A model generated the notes under the pieces. The model did no database searches. It was not told where the DNA came from and worked only from the letters and a program-made list of their open reading frames with translations. From contig JAOZOC010000056.1 of NCBI GenBank assembly GCA_029933495.1, forward strand, positions 1,211 to 11,273: DNA of 10,063 nt, given 5' to 3'. This DNA is from Bacteroidales bacterium. GTDB lineage: Bacteria; Bacteroidota; Bacteroidia; Bacteroidales; JAADJA01. The translations under genes and the position numbers were made by a program. Of this stretch, positions 5,536 to 10,063 are shown piece by piece (position 1 is the stretch's first letter; the number at the start of each line of letters is the position of its first letter).

Positions 5536-7740
5536 ATGAATCCGATATATTTAGATTATAATGCCACAACACCTATAGACAAAGAAGTTGCAGACGCAAT
5601 GCGACCGTTTTTGGACGAATATTTCGGAAATCCGTCGAGTACGCATACTTATGGGATTAAAACAAAACTTGCTGTGGAAAATGCCAGGAAACAAATAGCC
5701 GACCTGATCAATTGCGAACCGTCGGAAATTGTTTTTACCAGTGGCGGGACGGAGTCAAATAATTTTGCTATCAGAGGGATTGCATTTGCAAATCAGGATA
5801 AGGGAAATCATATTATTACCTCATCGGTGGAGCATCCTGCAGTTTTTGAAGTGTGCAGATATCTTGAGAGATTCGGGTTTGAGGTTACATATCTTGCTGT
5901 TGATAAATATGGTATGGTAAACCCGAAAGATGTTGAAACAGCCATAAAAGATGAAACGATTCTGATTTCGGTTATGCACGCAAATAATGAGGTTGGCACT
6001 ATTCAGCCGATTAATGAAATTGCAGAAATTGCAAAAAATCACAATATAATTTTGCATACCGATGCTGCCCAGTCATTGGGAAAGATAGAGGTTAACGTTG
6101 ATAAAATGGGGGTAGATTTATTAAGTATTGCCGGTCATAAACTTTATGCCCCCAAAGGTATCGGAGCTATTTATATCCGTAGTGGCATTACGCTCGAAAA
6201 ATTAATTTATGGTGCTGATCACGAACAAAATCTACGCGCAGGAACAGAAAATGTCCTTGAAATAGCTGGGCTTGGGAAAGCCTGTGAAATTGCAGGCCGT
6301 AATCTTGACAAAAATGCAACACATTATCAAAAAACGAGAGATTATCTACATAATCTTTTAAAAGAGGCTTTACCACAAATTCAGCTTAACGGGCATCCCG
6401 ATAAGCGCCTGCCTAATACTTTGAGTATCTCCTTTCCAAGAGTTGAGGCCAATACACTTATCTCCCGCCTGGATGGTGTAGCAGCATCAGCAGGTGCAGC
6501 TTGCCATGCGGAAAGTATTGACGTTTCGGCTGTTTTGGAAGCTATGTTAGTCCCTCTGGATTATGCAATGGGAACGATACGTTTCTCAACAGGGAGAGAT
6601 AATACAATGCCGGAAATAAAGAAAGCAGCAGAAGAGATTATTACTGCTGTAAAAGAGCTTTCGCCTAAAGAAAAAGAAGATATTAATGTAAAAATTTCAG
6701 ACACCAAAGAGATAAAACTTACACATTACACTCACGGATTGGGATGTGCCTGTAAAATTAAACCTCAGAATCTTGAAAAAGTATTGAAAACATTGCCTGG
6801 TTTTTTTGATAAGAATGTACTTGTAGGAACAGAAACCTCTGATGATGCAACTGTTTATAAAATTAATGATGAGACTGCAATTGTCCAGACTCTCGATTTT
6901 TTTACTCCCATAGTTGATGACCCTTTCGATTTTGGTGCAATTGCAGCAGCAAATGCCCTTAGCGATATTTATGCAATGGGAGCAAAGCCTTTGTTTGCCT
7001 TAAACATTGTAGGGTTTCCCGAAGATACACTGCCGCTGAGTGTTTTGGAGCAAATATTGAAAGGTGCACACGATAAAGCCAGCGAAGCCGGTATAAATGT
7101 TCTTGGCGGACATACAATTGAAGACCCTGAACCTAAATATGGTATGGTGGTGAGCGGCGTTATTCATCCTGATAAGATAATAAAAAACGAAGGTGCCAAA
7201 CCGGGTGATGTCATAGTCCTTACAAAACCATTGGGAACAGGAATTATTTCTACAGCCATAAAAAGAGGCCTGGTTGACGACAGCCTGCGAAAAGAGGTAA
7301 CCGCACTGATGAGCCAACTGAATAAGACGGCAGCCGAAGTAATGGAAAAGTATGAAATACATTCCTGTACTGACGTTACAGGCTTTGGCTTGTTAGGGCA
7401 TTTAAGGGAAATGAGTAAAGCTTCAAGATGCAACGTAAATATTGTTTTTAATAATATTCCTTTTATCAGGGAAGCCAAATCACTGGCTGCAGCAGGTATA
7501 ATTCCCGGTGGGACATTTAATAATCTTGATTTTGTGAAGAATGATGTTGATTTCGGATCATTGACCAGAACCAATCAACTACTACTTTGCGATGCACAAA
7601 CGTCGGGCGGCCTGCTTGTGGTATTAAACAGTAGCATTGCCGGGGCGTATATTGAGGAATTAGCCGGGGCAGGAGTCTCAGAAGCCGTAATTATCGGAGA
7701 GTTTACGGAAAGTGGCAACGGGAGGATTTCGGTAATTTAG
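5536..7740 (+). CDS. selD: Bifunctional NifS-family cysteine desulfurase / selenocysteine lyase fused to selenophosphate synthetase (SelD)
   Basis: One 734-residue protein with two enzymes. Residues 1-375 are a NifS-type PLP enzyme: His100 in SSVEH, Asp176 and Gln179 in HTDAAQS, Schiff-base Lys202 in AGHK, and catalytic Cys323 in the loop SAGAACHAE. That loop resembles mammalian selenocysteine lyase (GAACHSD, recalled) more than the GSACTS of IscS/NifS. Residues about 376-394 are a charged linker. Residues about 395-734 are complete SelD: GLGCACK with catalytic-position Cys404 (Cys, not selenocysteine) and Lys407, DDAT (436-439), TLDFFTPIVDDPFDFG, GGHTIEDPEP (524-533), TDVTGFGLLGH (612-622) and CDAQTSGG (685-692). 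SelD makes selenophosphate from selenide and ATP. Fusion would pass selenium from the lyase Cys straight to SelD (inference). The frame is continuous and the start has no Shine-Dalgarno. The user pathway for selenophosphate is not in the window. Family calls are firm; lyase versus desulfurase preference is not proven. Confidence 0.93.
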   Translation: MNPIYLDYNATTPIDKEVADAMRPFLDEYFGNPSSTHTYGIKTKLAVENARKQIADLINCEPSEIVFTSGGTESNNFAIRGIAFANQDKGNHIITSSVEHPAVFEVCRYLERFGFEVTYLAVDKYGMVNPKDVETAIKDETILISVMHANNEVGTIQPINEIAEIAKNHNIILHTDAAQSLGKIEVNVDKMGVDLLSIAGHKLYAPKGIGAIYIRSGITLEKLIYGADHEQNLRAGTENVLEIAGLGKACEIAGRNLDKNATHYQKTRDYLHNLLKEALPQIQLNGHPDKRLPNTLSISFPRVEANTLISRLDGVAASAGAACHAESIDVSAVLEAMLVPLDYAMGTIRFSTGRDNTMPEIKKAAEEIITAVKELSPKEKEDINVKISDTKEIKLTHYTHGLGCACKIKPQNLEKVLKTLPGFFDKNVLVGTETSDDATVYKINDETAIVQTLDFFTPIVDDPFDFGAIAAANALSDIYAMGAKPLFALNIVGFPEDTLPLSVLEQILKGAHDKASEAGINVLGGHTIEDPEPKYGMVVSGVIHPDKIIKNEGAKPGDVIVLTKPLGTGIISTAIKRGLVDDSLRKEVTALMSQLNKTAAEVMEKYEIHSCTDVTGFGLLGHLREMSKASRCNVNIVFNNIPFIREAKSLAAAGIIPGGTFNNLDFVKNDVDFGSLTRTNQLLLCDAQTSGGLLVVLNSSIAGAYIEELAGAGVSEAVIIGEFTESGNGRISVI

Positions 7741-7750
7741 GATTTGGTTG

Positions 7751-7781
7751 TTTGTTATAAAACCTATAATTTTACCGTTTG
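7751..7781 (+). promoter_or_regulatory. Possible promoter of the CotH-family gene
   Basis: TTTG (7751-7754), 18 bases, then TACCGTTTG (7773-7781), which has one base too many between TA and TTTG compared with the consensus TAnnTTTG. It lies just upstream of the start at 7803 in a 62-base gap without a terminator, so read-through from the lyase-SelD gene is also possible. Confidence 0.3.
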
Positions 7782-7802
7782 TAATTTAAAATATTAATCA
7801 AT

Positions 7803-9518
7803 ATGAAAATGATAAAGTCACTTACAGTTTTGATAATAGTTTTGCTTTGCAACAATGTGAATGCAAATGATACAATTGTGGTGGCCTCAAATATGTTTAG
7901 AATTGATCATTCAAAAACTTTAATAGTTATTAATCAGGATGTTAATAGTATTAATGCTACCTGGACACAATTGAAAAGTGTAATTCTGCTTGATGATACA
8001 TATTACGATATAGTTACTCCTCTTGATTGTGTTCAAATTGGTGTTGGATACGAGGTGCTAAACGTTTTAAATAATCAGGATTATATGATGTATTTTACGC
8101 AACTACCAATAATTAGTATTTCTACTATTTATGAGATTGTTGACGAGCCAAAGGTTTTAGCTAATTTTACAATGGTTGAGACCAATCAAAATGAAATTAC
8201 ATCAAATATGGGAATTGAATATCGGGGGGTCTGGTCTCAGACTTTACCGAAAAAATCTTTTAGAATAGAATTTTGGAGTGATACTATTGGTAATGACACT
8301 GAGAAAATTAGTTTGCTGGGAATGCGGACTGATGATGATTGGAATTTACAAGCTATGTACAACGAACCTTTAAGATTTAGGAGTAAGACAAATAATGATT
8401 TATGGAGAACGATACATACACCATATTATATTTCTTCTGAGCCTGATGCTTCTAGTGGAATTCAAATGAAGTATGCTGAATTATTTCTTAATGGTGAATA
8501 CAGAGGGCTTTATTGTGTTAGTGAGCGTGTTGACAGAAAGCAGCTAAAATTAAAAAAGTATGATGGAAGTATCCGTGGAGAGTTGTACAAAGGTGTATCC
8601 TGGGGCGATGGAACAGTAATATTTGAGAATCTGCCTCCTTACAATAATAGCAGTATTTTATGGGATGGGTTTGAATATAAGTATCCTGAAGATGAAGTTG
8701 ATTGGATTAATTTATATGATTTTGTGGATTTTGTTATGCATGAATCTAATGAGGTTTTTTATTCAGAATATCAATCTGAATTCAATATTGATAATGCTGT
8801 AGATTACTTTCTGTTTCTAAATTTATTACGAGCTTCAGATAATACAGGTAAGAATATATATATTGCCAGATATAAAACTAACGATCCTTATTTTTATGTA
8901 CCCTGGGATTTGGACGGAACTTTTGGAATTGTTTGGGATGGAAGCCAAATGAATATAACAAGTGGTTTATTGTCAAATGGGTTTTTCGACAGACTATGGA
9001 AAGACTGCTCTGAAAACGGTTTTAGAGAAAAACTCCAACTGCGATGGAATGATTTGAGAAGTAATATGATTTCAGATTCTGCTCTTACGAATATGTTTCA
9101 GATAAATTATAATTACTTAACCCAAAATGCCATTTACGAAAAGGAATCTATTGCATGGAATGACTATAGCTTAGATACAACGCAAATATCTTATATGTCG
9201 GGCTGGACAAACAAAAGATTGATATATTTAGATGAGAAAATTAATGACACCTGTGTTCCTATTGGGATAAATTCAGTAAAAAAGCTGGCTTTTAAGGTAT
9301 ATCCTAATCCTGTAAGCGATTTTTTATATATAGATTGCGAAGTTCCCAATACACTCAATGTGGAGATTTATAATGTTTATGGGCAGTTGGTTAAGACTGC
9401 CTGGTTAAGCAGGGAAGAGAATAGAATATCATTGAATGGCTTAAGTAATGGTCTTTATTTTATTAATATTAGAAGCAAAGATTATGATGAAACAATGAAG
9501 ATAGCTGTTCAAAGATAA
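7803..9518 (+). CDS. Secreted CotH-kinase-family protein with type IX secretion sorting domain
   Basis: The product has 571 residues. It carries an N-terminal Sec signal peptide (cleavage probably after Ala21) and a CotH-family domain at about 110-480. Conserved CotH blocks seen: YRGVWSQTLPKKSFRIEF (140-157), LGMRTDDDWNLQAMYNEPLRFR (172-193), ELFLNGEYRGLYCVSERVDRKQL (226-248), the stretch NAVDYFLFLNLLRASDN followed by NIYIARY, and PWDLDGTFG (367-375), holding the Asp-x-Asp pair of the atypical kinase active site. Residues about 498-571 (VYPNPVSDFLYI, then NGLYFINI) form a C-terminal sorting domain, so the protein should cross the outer membrane by T9SS and be anchored or released. CotH is an atypical protein kinase family known from spore coats; in non-spore-formers its substrates are mostly unknown. 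The gene looks more AT-rich than the preceding one by eye. Met3 is an alternative start. Confidence 0.88.
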   Translation: MKMIKSLTVLIIVLLCNNVNANDTIVVASNMFRIDHSKTLIVINQDVNSINATWTQLKSVILLDDTYYDIVTPLDCVQIGVGYEVLNVLNNQDYMMYFTQLPIISISTIYEIVDEPKVLANFTMVETNQNEITSNMGIEYRGVWSQTLPKKSFRIEFWSDTIGNDTEKISLLGMRTDDDWNLQAMYNEPLRFRSKTNNDLWRTIHTPYYISSEPDASSGIQMKYAELFLNGEYRGLYCVSERVDRKQLKLKKYDGSIRGELYKGVSWGDGTVIFENLPPYNNSSILWDGFEYKYPEDEVDWINLYDFVDFVMHESNEVFYSEYQSEFNIDNAVDYFLFLNLLRASDNTGKNIYIARYKTNDPYFYVPWDLDGTFGIVWDGSQMNITSGLLSNGFFDRLWKDCSENGFREKLQLRWNDLRSNMISDSALTNMFQINYNYLTQNAIYEKESIAWNDYSLDTTQISYMSGWTNKRLIYLDEKINDTCVPIGINSVKKLAFKVYPNPVSDFLYIDCEVPNTLNVEIYNVYGQLVKTAWLSREENRISLNGLSNGLYFINIRSKDYDETMKIAVQR

Positions 9519-9527
9519 TAGAACATT

Positions 9528-9726
9528 CTATTGGTATTTAAGAAATGCTTTTAATGAGTTAACCTCCATATTAAGTGAAGAGATTGCGTGTTCAAATAAA
9601 GCTCTTCCACATCTAGAGCAATATGCTTCCTTTTTATTATCAGCGTAATCATTAATAAAATTAATTTGGGATTGAGATATAAGCTTCTTTTTTCAGGATT
9701 GCATCACAATTTGGACATTTTTCCAT
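9528..9726 (-). pseudogene. Frameshifted small zinc-ribbon protein
   Basis: On the minus strand, ATG at 9726 opens a frame beginning MEKCPNCDAILKK that stops at 9661. The +1 frame from 9692 to the stop at 9528 encodes QINFINDYADNKKEAYCSRC followed by GRALFEHAIS and about 20 more residues. Removing one A from the A6 run (plus-strand T6, 9688-9693) joins them into a 65-residue protein with CPNC (Cys4, Cys7) and CSRC (Cys36, Cys39), the spacing of a treble-clef or zinc-ribbon metal site. Coding sense continues smoothly across the junction, so the two halves belong together. The break may be a real mutation, a sequencing error in a homopolymer, or programmed slippage on the A-run. It converges on the CotH gene with 9 bases between stops. 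Function unknown. Confidence 0.6.
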
Positions 9727-9768
9727 AATTTTTAATTTATTGGTTGAACAATGTCTCTAAATTAAGGG

Positions 9769-9800
9769 GAAATGTAATGGATATAAAAAAAAGGAGCCAA
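9769..9800 (-). promoter_or_regulatory. Possible promoter of the small zinc-ribbon gene
   Basis: On the minus strand TTG (9800-9798) is followed after 21 bases by TACATTTC (9776-9769), one mismatch from TAnnTTTG. A transcript would start about 37 bases before the ATG at 9726. The -33 element falls inside the terminator hairpin, so the site is plausible but unproven. Confidence 0.3.
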
Positions 9801-9813
9801 GAGGCTCCTTTTT
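9785..9813 (-). terminator. Rho-independent terminator of the minus-strand mini-unit
   Basis: Minus strand: stem GGAGCC, loop TCTT, stem GGCTCC, with A5 before and T8 after. It begins 5 bases after the stop of the 17-residue frame. The plus strand also carries T5 after the hairpin, so it may act in both directions, but the T8 tail favours the minus strand. Confidence 0.8.
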
Positions 9814-9818
9814 AGTTG

Positions 9819-9872
9819 CTAAAATGTTAGAATATATTTAAGTATTCTAAGAATTAACAATACGATTTTCAT
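9819..9872 (-). CDS. Putative 17-residue hydrophobic peptide
   Basis: The frame encodes MKIVLLILRILKYILTF, almost purely aliphatic with spaced Lys/Arg, able to form a single amphipathic or membrane helix. The ATG overlaps the TAA of an upstream 14-codon frame (TAATG), a layout typical of translational coupling. A terminator begins 5 bases after the stop. The same frame is open 22 codons further upstream (for example FADIVASI directly before the Met) but has no standard start there. Short hydrophobic peptides of type I toxin loci look like this, but so can chance AT-rich frames; no homolog is recognised. Confidence 0.3.
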   Translation of the reverse strand: MKIVLLILRILKYILTF

Positions 9873-9916
9873 TATGCTGGCAACAATGTCAGCAAATTTT
9901 TGTGTATTGAATACAC
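9872..9916 (-). CDS. Putative 14-residue leader peptide with strong ribosome binding site
   Basis: A GTG start at 9916 is preceded, after a 4-base gap, by AAAGGAGG (9928-9921), a near-perfect Shine-Dalgarno sequence and the only one of this strength noticed near a start in the window. The frame encodes GTG-YSIHKNLLTLLPA and stops at TAA, overlapping the ATG of the next tiny frame. The GTG lies at one end of the palindrome 9902-9916, so base pairing could hide the start. Existence as a translated peptide is inference. Confidence 0.28.
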   Translation of the reverse strand: MYSIHKNLLTLLPA

Positions 9917-9941
9917 CTAACCTCCTTTCTATTGTGCCAGC
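9876..9941 (-). repeat. Nested inverted repeats (structured RNA candidate)
   Basis: The outer stem pairs GCTGGCACAAT (minus 9941-9931) with ATTGTTGCCAGC (9887-9876), eleven pairs with one bulged T. Inside lie the AAAGGAGG sequence and an inner palindrome GTGTATT-C-AATACAC (9916-9902). On the minus strand this forms a stem enclosing a second hairpin, between a further inverted repeat on one side and a terminator on the other. Confidence 0.55.
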
Positions 9942-9945
9942 CTAA

Positions 9946-9969
9946 AACAGAAATGTTCATTGATCTGTT
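9946..9969 (-). repeat. Inverted repeat upstream of the mini-unit
   Basis: Minus strand AACAGA (9969-9964) pairs with TCTGTT (9951-9946), with AATG/CATT pairing inside, separated by a two-base bulge on one side. It would form another hairpin 4 bases before the outer stem at 9941. No clear minus-strand promoter was found between it and the right edge. Confidence 0.4.
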
Positions 9970-9990
9970 AATTAAAATACAAAATTTATA

Positions 9991-10020
9991 TTGACTTTCT
10001 ATAGAAAACTATTAATTTCG
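9991..10020 (+). promoter_or_regulatory. Promoter for a gene beyond the right edge
   Basis: TTG (9991-9993, in TTGAC), 19 bases, then TAATTTCG (10013-10020), one mismatch from TAnnTTTG and followed by CAAC. The spacer contains the perfect 12-base palindrome TTTCTATAGAAA (9996-10007), which could be an operator. The gene it would serve is not in the window; 10021-10063 shows no start I can assign. Confidence 0.5.
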
Positions 10021-10063
10021 CAACAACACATCACGAATAATTTTTACAAAAAGTCGGTCTATT

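Noticed and set aside
6745..6756. In-frame selenocysteine codon at the SelD active site
   Set aside because: The active-site codons encode GLGC with an ordinary TGT Cys codon, so no recoding is needed.
7000..7574. Two long minus-strand frames (120 and 136 residues)
   Set aside because: Both are antisense to conserved SelD motifs and have no start signals or family features.
9876..9941. Integron attC or transposon end
   Set aside because: The core lacks the GTTRRRY sequence, and no integrase, transposase or target-site duplication is visible.
9970..10063. Minus-strand promoter for the structured mini-unit
   Set aside because: TATAAATTTTG and TAGTTTTC are -7-like, but neither has a TTG at the proper distance, so the origin of this transcript is left open.

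Overview
The window looks like chromosomal DNA of a Bacteroidota bacterium. It is AT-rich and most starts lack a Shine-Dalgarno sequence. Several intergenic gaps carry the Bacteroidota-type promoter pattern (TTG, about 19 bases, TAnnTTTG or a near variant). Two lipoproteins have N-terminal lipobox signals, and one secreted protein ends in what reads as a type IX secretion (T9SS) sorting domain. I cannot name the genus.

Layout, left to right. (1) 20-1401, plus strand: three tandem thioredoxin paralogs, cytoplasmic-type, lipoprotein, cytoplasmic-type, all with a non-standard active site (CRPC, CRPC, CQPC in place of CGPC). A hairpin flanked by A and T runs follows and can terminate transcription from both sides. 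(2) 1488-3566, minus strand: a complete elongation factor G standing alone, with a good promoter about 190 bases upstream of its start. (3) 3856-5286, plus strand: a lipoprotein joining an alpha/beta-hydrolase (Ser-Asp-His candidates visible) to a C-terminal helical region with a TPR-like stretch. (4) 5288-5386: three copies of a short motif phased exactly 33 bases apart, with a palindrome. (5) 5536-7740, plus strand: one 734-residue protein fusing a NifS-family enzyme, whose catalytic loop resembles selenocysteine lyase, to a full selenophosphate synthetase (SelD). (6) 7803-9518, plus strand: a secreted CotH-kinase-family protein with a T9SS sorting domain. (7) 9528-9726, minus strand: a small four-cysteine zinc-ribbon gene broken by one extra base in an A6 run. 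(8) 9785-9969, minus strand: a compact structured stretch with a strong Shine-Dalgarno sequence, two tiny stop-start-overlapping reading frames and a strong terminator. (9) 9991-10020: a plus-strand promoter with a palindrome in its spacer, firing off the right edge.

The most distinctive element is the lyase-SelD fusion. Selenium freed from selenocysteine (or sulfur-family chemistry on cysteine) would be handed directly to selenophosphate synthesis inside one polypeptide. The consumer (SelA/SelB, a 2-selenouridine enzyme or a selenium cofactor pathway) is not in the window. The structured mini-unit at the right end is the least explained element and could be a small RNA, a leader-coupled peptide or a type I toxin-like locus; the sequence alone does not decide. 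The remaining genes appear to be independent units, not one pathway.
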